Source: an uncultured Oscillibacter sp.
GTDB lineage: Bacteria; Bacillota; Clostridia; Oscillospirales; Oscillospiraceae
Reading direction: 5' to 3'
Length of the DNA stretch: 64,000 nt
Assembly: GCA_934574045.1 (NCBI GenBank)
Contig: CAKTMK010000004.1
Span: 20,117 to 84,116 of the forward strand
In this document: one piece after another, positions 35,316 to 45,264 of the stretch
How the letters are laid out: every line of letters starts with the position of its first letter
Numbering within the stretch: position 1 is the first letter of the stretch
Translations under genes and position numbers: made by a program
Notes under the pieces: generated by a model
Databases searched by the model: none
The model's input: only the letters and a program-made list of their open reading frames with translations
What the model was told of the DNA's origin: nothing

Positions 35316-36489
35316 CAAGCGAAACGACATCTGGAATGACGACGACGAGGAGGACCGCCCGAAAAAGCGGAGCCGCCTGCGCAGCGTGCTGCTGTTTTTC
35401 CTGCTGCTGGCGGCGGTTTTGCTGGTGGTGCTGGCCGCGGCGTGGCGGGACGGCACCGGGCTGGATGCGCTGCGCCGCTATTTTGCCTATGGCCGGAGCG
35501 AGGGCGGCGGCTCTGCCGACTACACCTACGATGCGTCCACGTCCAACCGCTTTGCAAAGCTGGGCGACACGCTGGTGATCCTCTCGGACACGATGCTCAC
35601 CCTGCGGGACGGCGGCAATACGGTCTGGTCCGCGCCCGTGAGCATGAGCGCACCCGCGCTCAGCGCGGCGGGGGACCGGGCGGTGGCCTATGACGTGGGC
35701 GGGACGGAGCTTTACGTGGTGAGCGCGGAGGGCCTTGTCTACCAGCTCACGGCGGCGGAGACGGAGCCGTTCGTCTCCGCGTCGCTGAACGGATCCGGAG
35801 AGCTGGCGGTGACGGCCCAGAAGCAGGGCTACAAGGCCGCCGCCGCCGTGTACGACGCGGCGGGCGGACTGCTCTACGAGTTCAAGTCCGCCAAGCGGTT
35901 TTTGTCCAATGCCTATGTCACCGACGACGGAAAGTATCTGGCTGCGGTGACGCTGGGCCAGTCCGGCGGGGCCTTTGCCTCCGGCGTGGCGCTCTACGCG
36001 CTGACCGACGAGCAGGAGCCGGCCGCGGAGTGGTCGGCGCCGGGGATGTGCTACGACGTCGGCTCGGTGGACGGCAGCCTTGCCCTTTTGTGCGGAGACG
36101 GCCTGTATTTCAGCGCCGACGGCCGGGAGCAGACCGCTTCCTATTCCTACGCAGGGTCCTATCTGCGGGAGTTCGACTTGCGGGGCGGGGAGGGATACGC
36201 GCTGCTGCTGCTGGGGCGCTATCAGTCCGGCAGCGTGGGCCGGCTCGTCACGGTGGGGCCGGACGGGCAGGAGCTGGCGTCCCTGAACGTCAGCGACGAG
36301 ATCCTGAGCATCTCCGCCGCGGGACGGTACATCGCCGTGCTCTACGCCGACCGTCTGGCCATCTACACGCCCCAGCTGGAGCAGTACGCCGCCCTGAACG
36401 GGACGGATTACGCCCGGGAGGCGCTGGTCAGCGGAGACGGCTCGGCGCTGCTGCTGGCGGCGGAGCGGGCGGTCCGTTTTTTGCCGTGA
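35308..36489 (+). CDS. membrane-anchored beta-propeller-like protein (DUF5711-like)
   Basis: A 393-residue protein with an acidic then basic N-terminus (NDDDEEDRPKKRSRLR), a single membrane helix (about 30-52), and a long extracytoplasmic region of repeating short strands (LYVVSAEGLVYQL, LYFSADGREQ, RLVTVGPDGQEL) that look like propeller blades. It resembles the DUF5711 proteins of Clostridia; function unknown. The start at 35308 overlaps the truA stop; an in-frame ATG at 35290 is the alternative. Confidence 0.7.
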   Translation: MTDKRNDIWNDDDEEDRPKKRSRLRSVLLFFLLLAAVLLVVLAAAWRDGTGLDALRRYFAYGRSEGGGSADYTYDASTSNRFAKLGDTLVILSDTMLTLRDGGNTVWSAPVSMSAPALSAAGDRAVAYDVGGTELYVVSAEGLVYQLTAAETEPFVSASLNGSGELAVTAQKQGYKAAAAVYDAAGGLLYEFKSAKRFLSNAYVTDDGKYLAAVTLGQSGGAFASGVALYALTDEQEPAAEWSAPGMCYDVGSVDGSLALLCGDGLYFSADGREQTASYSYAGSYLREFDLRGGEGYALLLLGRYQSGSVGRLVTVGPDGQELASLNVSDEILSISAAGRYIAVLYADRLAIYTPQLEQYAALNGTDYAREALVSGDGSALLLAAERAVRFLP

Positions 36490-36557
36490 ATGCACAGATT
36501 TTCATGCGGTTTTTGACGGGATTCACGAAAAATTCATGAGCGGAGAGGTAGGCAAAC

Positions 36558-37301
36558 TTGAAAATAGCTGTTATAATAGACTGCACGATCGCCGCGGTGC
36601 TGCTGGGTTTTGTGATTTACGGCGCGTGGCGTGGCCTGTTCCGCGCCGTGGCGGGACTGCTGATCGCGGTTCTGTCGCTGACGGGGGCCATGTTCGCTGC
36701 CCGTGAGCTGACCCCGGCGGCGACGGAGCTGATCCGCCCGGTGATCCAGAGCGCGGTGACCCAGCGGGTGGACGACGCACTCCACGGGGACTCCTCTGAA
36801 AATGCGGAGGCCGGGGAGCCGGAGGAAGCACCGCAGGAAGCGCCCCAGGAGAGCGCCGCGCCGGACGGCGGGCCGTCCCGGCTTCAGGCCGACCAGCTCC
36901 TGCGCCTGATGGGCTGGGACGAGGGAGCCGCGCAGGCGCTGGCCGAAAAAGCGGAGGACCGGGTCCGGCAGACCGGCGTGTCCCTTGCCATGGCGGTGGT
37001 GGACAGCGTGATGGAATCCTTTGTCTACATGGTGCTGCTGGTGGTGTCCTTCCTCGTCCTGTCGCTTTTGCTGCACCTTGCGGCCAAGGCGCTGGATCTG
37101 GCCGCGCGGCTGCCGGGCGTCAGCTTCCTCAACGGGCTGGGCGGCGCGCTGGCGGGCCTTGTGCAGGGCGGGCTGGTGATCTTTCTGGCGGTGTGGCTGC
37201 TGCGCTGCCTGAAGGCCGCGCCCGGGGCCGAGCTGGTGGAGCAGACGCACGTTCTGCGCTTTTTCATGACCAGCAGCCCGCTGGACCTGCTGTTTTACTG
37301 A
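36558..37301 (+). CDS. CvpA family membrane protein
   Basis: A 247-residue protein with four hydrophobic segments, starting IIDCTIAAVLLGFVIYGAWRGLFRAVAGLL as in CvpA. An insertion rich in Glu, Pro and Ala (about 74-112) lies between the first and second pairs of helices, longer than in E. coli CvpA (colicin V production, purF-linked). TTG start 9 bases after GGAGAGG. Its role in Firmicutes is not settled. Confidence 0.8.
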   Translation: MKIAVIIDCTIAAVLLGFVIYGAWRGLFRAVAGLLIAVLSLTGAMFAARELTPAATELIRPVIQSAVTQRVDDALHGDSSENAEAGEPEEAPQEAPQESAAPDGGPSRLQADQLLRLMGWDEGAAQALAEKAEDRVRQTGVSLAMAVVDSVMESFVYMVLLVVSFLVLSLLLHLAAKALDLAARLPGVSFLNGLGGALAGLVQGGLVIFLAVWLLRCLKAAPGAELVEQTHVLRFFMTSSPLDLLFY

Positions 37302-37362
37302 TCTGCGCATTTTCCGGTGAGACGCTCCGCGTCCGCCGTGATTCTGGAGGTATACGAATACG

Positions 37363-39678
37363 ATGCAACCGAAGCTTTGCTCAAGATGCAAAAAGAACGT
37401 GGCCGTGGTCTTTATTTCCCGGCTGGACGGCGACCGCACGGTGAACGAGGGCCTGTGCCTGAAGTGCGCCAAGGAGCTGGGGCTGCCGCAGGTGGACGAT
37501 ATGATGAAGCGGATGGGCATATCCGACGACGATCTGGATACGCTCAACAGCGAGATGCTTCAGGCGTTTGACGGCGTGGAGAATGTGGAGGACCTGCCCA
37601 AGGAGGAGAGCCCGGACGAGGAAGAGGAGGGCAAGACCGCCACTTTCCCGTTCCTGAACCGGCTCTTCAACGGCGGCGCGTCCGCTCAGAACGCCGAGCA
37701 GCCGGAGGACGGCTCCGCCCGCCCCGGCCGGGACAAGGACCGCAAGAGCGATAAGAAGCGCAAGTTTCTGGAGAGCTACTGCCTGAACCTGACCCAGCGG
37801 GCCAAGGACGGAAAGCTGGACCCCGTGGTGGGCCGGGAGCAGGAGATCGAGCGGGTCATCCAGATCCTCAACCGCCGCCAGAAGAACAACCCCTGCCTGA
37901 TCGGCGAGCCGGGTGTTGGCAAGACGGCCATCGCCGAGGGCCTTGCCCAGCGCATCGCCGACGGGGACGTGCCCTTCAAGCTGCGGGAGAAGGAGGTCTA
38001 TCTTCTGGACCTGACGGCGCTGGTGGCGGGCACCCAGTTCCGCGGCCAGTTCGAGTCCCGGATGAAGGGGCTGATCGACGAGGTCAAGCGGCTGGGCAAC
38101 GTGATCCTGATGATCGACGAGGTGCATACCATCGTGGGCGCGGGGGACGCCGAGGGCAGCATGAACGCCGCCAACATCCTCAAGCCCGCCCTCTCCCGAG
38201 GCGAGATCCAGGTCATCGGCGCCACCACGTTCACCGAGTACCGCAAGTCCATCGAAAAGGACACCGCGCTGGAGCGCCGCTTCCAGCCCGTGACGGTCAG
38301 CGAGCCGTCGGTGGAGGACTCCATCCGCATCCTCAAGGGCCTTGCGCCCAAGTACGAGGCGTTTCACGGCGTCCGCATTTCGGACGGCATCCTGCGTCAG
38401 GCGGTGCTGCTGTCGGAGCGGTATATCACCGACAGGTTTCTGCCGGACAAGGCCATCGACCTGATCGACGAGGCCTGCTCCGACCTGAACCTGAAGGACC
38501 CGGATATCTCCCGGCGCATGGAGATCCAGCGGGAGCTGGACGACTATGACAAGGAGACGGCCATGCTGGAGGAGCTGGCCGCGGGCGAGGACGCGGAGCC
38601 GGACTATGAGCGCATGGCCCTGCTCAAGAGCAAGCAGGCCAAGCTGCGCGCGGAGCTTTCCATGCTGCTGGAAAAGGGCGACCCCCAGCTCTCCATGGAG
38701 AACCTGGCCCACGTCATCGAGCTTTGGACCAAGATCCCGGCCTCCCGCATCCGGGAGGAGGAGTTCCAGCGGCTCAGCCGGCTGGACGAGCGGCTCAAGC
38801 GCCACATCGTGGGACAGGACGAGGCCGTGGACGCGGTGACCGCCGCCGTGCGGCGCAGCCGGGTGGGCATCAGCCCCAAGCACAAGCCCGTCAGCTTCAT
38901 TTTCGTCGGCCCCACCGGCGTGGGCAAGACCGAGCTGGTCAAGCAGCTGGCGTCCGACCTTTTCAACACGCCGGACAGCCTGATCCGGCTGGATATGTCC
39001 GAATTTATGGAGAAGCACTCCGTCTCCCGCATCGTGGGCTCCCCGCCGGGCTACGTGGGCTATGACGAGGCGGGCCAGCTGACGGAGAAGATCCGCCGCA
39101 AGCCCTACGCCGTGATCCTGTTCGACGAGATCGAAAAGGCCCACCCCGATGTGCTGAACATCCTGCTCCAGATCCTGGACGACGGCGAGATCACCGATTC
39201 CCACGGGCGCAAGGTGAACTTTGAAAACACCGTTATCGTCATGACCTCCAACGCCGGAAGCTCCGCGCGGGAGGGCATGGTGGGCTTTGACCGCACCGCC
39301 GGGCAGCAGGACCGGGCCAAGGCCATGAAGGGGCTGGAGCAGTTCCTGCGGCCGGAATTCATCAACCGGGTGGACGAGGTGATCTGCTTCAACCGCCTGA
39401 GCGAGGAGAACTTCCGGTCCATCGCCCGGATCATGCTGGGCGAGCTGGAGGCGTCCCTGAAGGACAAGGGCGTGACTCTGACCTGCGACGACGCGCTGGC
39501 GGCGTACCTCACTCACAAGTCCTATTCTGAGGTCTACGGAGCCAGAAACCTGCGCCGCACCATCCAGAAGGAGCTGGAGGACCCCATGGCGGCGCTGATG
39601 ATCGACAGCTACGAGCACCCCGTCTCCCAGATCCGGGCCACGGCGGAGGACGGAAAGGTGAAGCTCAGCGCCCTGTGA
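37363..39678 (+). CDS. ClpE-like AAA+ unfoldase with N-terminal zinc finger
   Basis: A 771-residue Hsp100 ATPase. A zinc finger with Cys6, Cys9, Cys32 and Cys35 starts the protein, as in ClpE and McsA. Two AAA+ modules follow: Walker A GEPGVGKTAIAEG with MIDEVHTIVGAG, then GPTGVGKTELVKQ with LFDEIEKAHPDV. A coiled-coil middle region lies between about 400 and 445. It should hand unfolded proteins to ClpP. No CtsR or CIRCE operator is visible upstream. It lies in the truA operon, 61 bp after cvpA. Confidence 0.88.
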   Translation: MQPKLCSRCKKNVAVVFISRLDGDRTVNEGLCLKCAKELGLPQVDDMMKRMGISDDDLDTLNSEMLQAFDGVENVEDLPKEESPDEEEEGKTATFPFLNRLFNGGASAQNAEQPEDGSARPGRDKDRKSDKKRKFLESYCLNLTQRAKDGKLDPVVGREQEIERVIQILNRRQKNNPCLIGEPGVGKTAIAEGLAQRIADGDVPFKLREKEVYLLDLTALVAGTQFRGQFESRMKGLIDEVKRLGNVILMIDEVHTIVGAGDAEGSMNAANILKPALSRGEIQVIGATTFTEYRKSIEKDTALERRFQPVTVSEPSVEDSIRILKGLAPKYEAFHGVRISDGILRQAVLLSERYITDRFLPDKAIDLIDEACSDLNLKDPDISRRMEIQRELDDYDKETAMLEELAAGEDAEPDYERMALLKSKQAKLRAELSMLLEKGDPQLSMENLAHVIELWTKIPASRIREEEFQRLSRLDERLKRHIVGQDEAVDAVTAAVRRSRVGISPKHKPVSFIFVGPTGVGKTELVKQLASDLFNTPDSLIRLDMSEFMEKHSVSRIVGSPPGYVGYDEAGQLTEKIRRKPYAVILFDEIEKAHPDVLNILLQILDDGEITDSHGRKVNFENTVIVMTSNAGSSAREGMVGFDRTAGQQDRAKAMKGLEQFLRPEFINRVDEVICFNRLSEENFRSIARIMLGELEASLKDKGVTLTCDDALAAYLTHKSYSEVYGARNLRRTIQKELEDPMAALMIDSYEHPVSQIRATAEDGKVKLSAL

Positions 39679-39703
39679 GCGCTGAAAAGGAGGGAGAGGG
39701 ACC

Positions 39704-39913
39704 GTGCTGTTCCGAAAGAACATCGACCCGCGGTGCGCCTACTGTCGGCGGGGCGCGCAGATCAGCGAGCGGGAGGTGGCCTGCGTGAAGCGGGGCATCA
39801 TGCCCGTGGAGGGGAGCTGCCGCCGGTTCCGGTACGACCCGCTCAAGCGGGTGCCTCCCCGGCCCGCGCCGCTGGAAACGGCGCAGCTGAAGGAGTCGGA
39901 TTTCTCGCTGTGA
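39704..39913 (+). CDS. small conserved cysteine protein
   Basis: A 69-residue protein starting at a GTG behind GGAGGGAGAGGG. It has CAYCRRG near the N-terminus plus two more Cys (VACVKRG and GSCRRFRYDP), enough for one zinc site, and a Pro-rich end closing LKESDFSL. I believe similar small proteins recur beside clp genes in Oscillospirales, but know no function. It is 25 bp after the ClpE-like gene and 44 bp before the flavodoxin-ferredoxin gene. Confidence 0.7.
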   Translation: MLFRKNIDPRCAYCRRGAQISEREVACVKRGIMPVEGSCRRFRYDPLKRVPPRPAPLETAQLKESDFSL

Positions 39914-39957
39914 GGGGCGGGAATGAGGAGATAAACAGAGACGAGGAGACGATGGAA

Positions 39958-40779
39958 ATGGAGATCAGACGGGTCTGCGCCGTTTATTACAGCGCAACCG
40001 GGACCACGGAGCGGGTCGTTCTGACGGCGGCGAGGACGCTGGCAGACCGGCTGGGCGCTCCGCTGGAGACCCTGAATATTTCGACCCCCGCGGCCCGGGA
40101 GCCGGAGCAACGCTTTTCCGCCGGCGATCTGGTGGTGGCGGGAACGCCCACCTACGCCGGAAAGGTCCCCAACAAGCTGCTGCCGTACTTTCAGACGAAA
40201 CTGACCGGCGGCGGGGCGCTGGCGGTCCCGGTGGTGCTGTTCGGCAACCGGAGCTATGATAACTCCCTTGCGGAGCTTTGCGCGGAGCTGGAGGCCCACG
40301 GCTTCCACACGGTCAGCGCCGCAGCCTTCGTGGGCCAGCACGCCTTTGCCGCCAAGCTGGCGACCGGGCGGCCGGACGCGCAGGATCTGGCGCTGGCGGA
40401 GCAGTTCGCCCAGCGGACTGCCGAGAAGGTGCGCGGGCTGGCGGAGCCGCCCGCGCCGGTGCAGGTGCCGGGAGACGCCGCTGCGCCCTACTACACTCCG
40501 CTGGGGCTGGACGGCCAGCCCGCCAAGTTCCTGAAAGCCAAGCCCCAGACCGACCCCGCCAAGTGCACGAACTGCGGCCTGTGCGCCGCCGTCTGCCCCA
40601 TGGGGTCCATCGACCCGGCGGACGCGGCCAGCGTTCCGGGCGTGTGCATCAAGTGTCAGGCGTGCGTGGTGAAGTGCCCCGCCGGAGCGAAGTATTTCGA
40701 CGATCCGGCGTTCCTCTCCCACAAGGCCATGCTGGAGCAGAACTATACCCGCCGCGCGGAGGCGGAGCTGTTTTTCTGA
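39958..40779 (+). CDS. flavodoxin/2[4Fe-4S] ferredoxin fusion (EFR1-like)
   Basis: A 273-residue redox protein. The N-terminal flavodoxin-like domain shows the FMN phosphate loop YYSATGTTERVV and the family segment GTPTYAGKVPNKLLPYF. The C-terminal half carries two Cys clusters, CTNCGLCAAVCP and CIKCQACVVKCP, for two [4Fe-4S] clusters. It probably moves electrons between an unknown donor and acceptor. The start at 39958 has a 9-base SD spacing; ATG 39952 is possible. Last gene before a strong terminator. Confidence 0.85.
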   Translation: MEIRRVCAVYYSATGTTERVVLTAARTLADRLGAPLETLNISTPAAREPEQRFSAGDLVVAGTPTYAGKVPNKLLPYFQTKLTGGGALAVPVVLFGNRSYDNSLAELCAELEAHGFHTVSAAAFVGQHAFAAKLATGRPDAQDLALAEQFAQRTAEKVRGLAEPPAPVQVPGDAAAPYYTPLGLDGQPAKFLKAKPQTDPAKCTNCGLCAAVCPMGSIDPADAASVPGVCIKCQACVVKCPAGAKYFDDPAFLSHKAMLEQNYTRRAEAELFF

Positions 40780-40795
40780 GCGTTGTACATCTCCT

Positions 40796-40831
40796 GCCGG
40801 GTCCCGGTTTTCCGGGACCCGGCGTTTTTTT
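40796..40831 (+). terminator. terminator of the truA operon
   Basis: Perfect 12-bp arms 40796-40807 and 40812-40823, loop TTTT, followed by G and seven T. Confidence 0.93.
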
Positions 40832-40932
40832 GCCTGCGGGCGGACTTTTTCCGGCCGGACAGGGCGGTTTTGTGTCGGGTCAGGCTGTCTGCGCATATTC
40901 TGAGATTGAAAACGGAGCTTGGAGGGAGCAGT

Positions 40933-42015
40933 ATGGCAGACGCGGTGCATTTTTTCCTCGGCGCGAACAGCGGCGACGGCTTTCAGAGCCTGTTCCATGA
41001 GCTGGAGCAGGCGGGTACATACGACCTGATGATCCTCAAGGGCGGCCCCGGCTCGGGGAAGTCCACCTTCCTCCGCGCGCTGGGCGCGGCCATGGAGGAG
41101 GCGGGCGAGCGGGTGGAATACCTGCCGTGCAGCGGCGACCCGGACTCGCTGGACGGCGTGGCGCTGCCGGGGATGGGCTGCGCCGCCGCGGACGGCACGC
41201 CGCCTCACATTTTGGAGCCGCGGTATCCGGCGGCGGTGGACCGGATCGTGGATCTGGGGCGGTTTTACGACCTGACGGCGGCGAAGGCCGCGCGGGATGA
41301 GATCGTGGCGCTGACGGAGGAGGGCCGCGCCGCTGCCCTCCGGGCGCGGCGGTGCCTGAAAGGGGCGCGGCAGGCGGAGCTGGAGGCGCTGGAGCCGGGA
41401 CGGGCAGGCTTCGACCTTGCCCGCGCCCTGCGGCGCATGGACGGCGTGATCGCCCGGGAGCTGCGCCGCCGCTCCGGCGGCGGGCCGGGGCGGACGCAGC
41501 GGCGCTTTCTGGGCGGGATCACCTGCGCGGGGACCGTCTGGCGGTTTGACAGCGTGGACGCCCTGTGTCCCCGGGTCTACGAGCTGGCGGACCGCTGGGA
41601 GCTGGCCGGGCCGCTGCTGGAGCGGCTGCGGGCCGCGGCGGTGGAGCGGGGCTGGGACGTGACCGCCTGCCCCGCACCGGAGGAGCCGGAGCGGCTGGAG
41701 CATCTGCTGATCCCGGAGCTGGGGCTGGCGTTCGTCTCCACCCGGCCGGGGATGGAGTACGGCAAAAAGCCATTCCGCCGCATCCGGCTGGACGCCATGA
41801 CCTCCGCCCGGGAGCGGGGGCGGGAGCGCTTCCTCCGCCGGATGGCCGGGGCGCTGCGGGAGGAAGCTGCCGCCGCTCTGCGGGACGCCAAGTCCGCCCA
41901 CGACCGGCTGGAGGCGGTCTATAATCCCTATGTGGACTTCGACGGCGTGCGCGCGCTGGCGGCCATCGAGACGGGACGGCTGCTGAGCTGGCAGGGGCGG
42001 ACGCTTTCCCATTGA
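40933..42015 (+). CDS. P-loop ATPase of the PRK06851 type with degenerate second half
   Basis: A 360-residue protein with Walker A GGPGSGKST (37-45) in the first half. The second half (about 203-285) aligns with the first (FLGG..., then a region equivalent to the P-loop, then a strand-helix ending RGWDVTACPAPEEPERLEHLLIPELGLAF), but the P-loop position reads ELADRWELAGPLLERL, with no GKS. This is an internal duplication whose second ATP site is lost. SD GGAGGGAG. A weak promoter (TTGTGT at 40870, 18 bp, CATATT) may precede it. Function unknown; the family occurs in spore-formers. Confidence 0.72.
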   Translation: MADAVHFFLGANSGDGFQSLFHELEQAGTYDLMILKGGPGSGKSTFLRALGAAMEEAGERVEYLPCSGDPDSLDGVALPGMGCAAADGTPPHILEPRYPAAVDRIVDLGRFYDLTAAKAARDEIVALTEEGRAAALRARRCLKGARQAELEALEPGRAGFDLARALRRMDGVIARELRRRSGGGPGRTQRRFLGGITCAGTVWRFDSVDALCPRVYELADRWELAGPLLERLRAAAVERGWDVTACPAPEEPERLEHLLIPELGLAFVSTRPGMEYGKKPFRRIRLDAMTSARERGRERFLRRMAGALREEAAAALRDAKSAHDRLEAVYNPYVDFDGVRALAAIETGRLLSWQGRTLSH

Positions 42016-42040
42016 AAAAACGGCCCGCCTGCGGTATACT
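42012..42040 (+). promoter_or_regulatory. promoter of trmO
   Basis: TTGAAA (42012-42017), 17-bp spacer, TATACT (42035-42040); the -35 overlaps the upstream stop codon. Confidence 0.7.
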
Positions 42041-42090
42041 GCGGAGTGCGGCCCCGCGCCGCACTTTACGGAGGAAAGGGGAGAGGCTGG

Positions 42091-42777
42091 ATGGAAAACG
42101 GCTTTTCCGTGAAATTCATCGCCCGGGTCCGCAGCGACTTTCAGACGAAGTTCGGCATCCCGCGCCAGAGCGGCCTTGTGGAGGAGCTGGAGAGCCGGGT
42201 GGTGTTCGAGCCGGAGTTCCGCAATCCGGACGCCCTGCGGGGCATCGAGGGCTTTTCCCACCTGTGGCTGATCTGGCAGTTCTCCGCCGCGGTGCGCGGC
42301 GGCTGGTCGCCCACGGTGCGCCCGCCCCGGCTGGGGGGCAACGCCCGCATGGGCGTGTTCGCCACGCGCTCACCCTTCCGGCCCAATCCCATCGGCCTGT
42401 CCTGCGTGCGGCTGCTGGGCGTGGAGCACGGGGCGGAGGGGCCGGTCCTGCGGGTGGCGGGCGCGGACCTGATGGACGGCACGCCCATTTTGGACATCAA
42501 GCCCTATCTCCCCTATGTGGACTGCCGCCCGGAGGCCGTCGGCGGCTTTGCCCCCGCCGCGCCGGAGCGGAGGCTGACGGTGGAGTGCCCGCCGGAGCTG
42601 CTGGCGGCCCTGCCGGAGGGGAGTCGGGCGGCGCTGCTGGGCGTTCTGGCCGAGGACCCGCGTCCGGCGTATCAGAACGATCCGGAGCGGGTGTACGGCT
42701 TCGGCTTCGCCGGGGCGGAAGTGCGCTTCCGCGTGGAGGGGGAGCGGCTGATCGTCCTCTCCGTGATAAAAAATTAA
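42091..42777 (+). CDS. trmO: tRNA (N6-threonylcarbamoyladenosine(37)-N6)-methyltransferase TrmO
   Basis: A 228-residue member of the TsaA/TrmO family that methylates t6A37 to m6t6A in Thr-decoding tRNAs using SAM. Motifs: IEGFSHLWLIWQFS, GVFATRSPFRPNPIGLS (the SAM/active-site loop) and DGTPILDIKPYLPYVD, all typical. SD GGAGGAAAGGGGAG. It lies directly before the Thr T-box and thrS, so two genes concerned with Thr tRNA stand side by side, though with separate promoters. Confidence 0.92.
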   Translation: MENGFSVKFIARVRSDFQTKFGIPRQSGLVEELESRVVFEPEFRNPDALRGIEGFSHLWLIWQFSAAVRGGWSPTVRPPRLGGNARMGVFATRSPFRPNPIGLSCVRLLGVEHGAEGPVLRVAGADLMDGTPILDIKPYLPYVDCRPEAVGGFAPAAPERRLTVECPPELLAALPEGSRAALLGVLAEDPRPAYQNDPERVYGFGFAGAEVRFRVEGERLIVLSVIKN

Positions 42778-42792
42778 CAGCAGACGGACCCC

Positions 42793-42821
42793 TTGACAGG
42801 GCAATTCCCGCGTGTTATAAA
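42793..42821 (+). promoter_or_regulatory. promoter of the thrS T-box transcript
   Basis: TTGACA (42793-42798), 17-bp spacer, TATAAA (42816-42821). Confidence 0.88.
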
Positions 42822-42824
42822 TAG

Positions 42825-43086
42825 AGTATTCATAGGAAAAGGCATGGAAAAGGACACCGTCCGGGGAAGACGCCAGAGAGGGGCCGCGGTTTGCTGCGAG
42901 CGGTCCCCGCCGGAATCGGAACGGCACCGCCTTGGAGCCGCCCGCCGAAAGGGGAGACCTGAGTAGAACGGGACGGGACCTCCCGTTACAGAGGACACGA
43001 GCGGCGCTCTGCGGAGCGCAAGCAGGGTGGAACCGTGGAATACGACTTTCGTATCTCACCCCTGACCGGTCAGGGGTGAGTTTTTT
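42825..43086 (+). promoter_or_regulatory. T-box leader, predicted tRNA-Thr specific
   Basis: AGAGAG and GCTGCGAG elements of stem I, a candidate ACC specifier (42926-42928), the T-box sequence GCAGGGTGGAACCGTGG (43022-43038), and a perfect terminator: 13-bp arms 43055-43067 and 43068-43080 folding around ACCGGT, then six T. It controls thrS about 165 nt downstream. A second hairpin (arms 43083-43093 and 43098-43108) follows at once. Confidence 0.93.
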
Positions 43087-43251
43087 GTTATGCAAAAGCA
43101 TAACAAAATACGAAATGCGCCATTTTCTCGCCCCTGAGGGGCAGCCGGAAATGATGCGCAAAAACTTTGTACACCGGCATCTGCGCTTTTTCGCGGCGCG
43201 GTGCTCACGCAGGAAGTTTTATGCCTGCCCCAATACAAGGAGGAACGAACA

Positions 43252-45009
<1,758 letters not shown>

Positions 45010-45018
45010 AAACCGGAA

Positions 45019-45052
45019 GAACGCCGCGCCCGCAGACGAGGGCGCGGCGTTC
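45019..45052 (+). terminator. hairpin after thrS
   Basis: Perfect 13-bp arms 45019-45031 and 45040-45052, 8-nt loop. There is no T-run, so it may only protect the 3' end. Confidence 0.55.
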
Positions 45053-45151
45053 TGGGAAGTACCGGCGGTCGGCGCGGTTGTGAAAACTGACGGCGGCGGA
45101 CGCAAAAATTACGCAAGCGCTGCTGCATTTTCCTGAATACGCGGATTTTGG

Positions 45152-45181
45152 TTGCGCCGGAGCCGTCCGCCGCGGTATACT
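45152..45181 (+). promoter_or_regulatory. promoter of pyc
   Basis: TTGCGC (45152-45157), 18-bp spacer, TATACT (45176-45181). Confidence 0.6.
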
Positions 45182-45264
45182 GGCGGGGATGATGCGGCGC
45201 GGGACCGTGCGCCGATAGAGAGACAGTTGGCTTTTCCGGAAAGACAGGTAAAGGGAGGAAGACC

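Noticed and set aside
36572..36577. TATAAT near the start of cvpA as a possible internal promoter
   Set aside because: No -35 at 16-18 bp; the hexamer lies within codons of the CvpA N-terminus.
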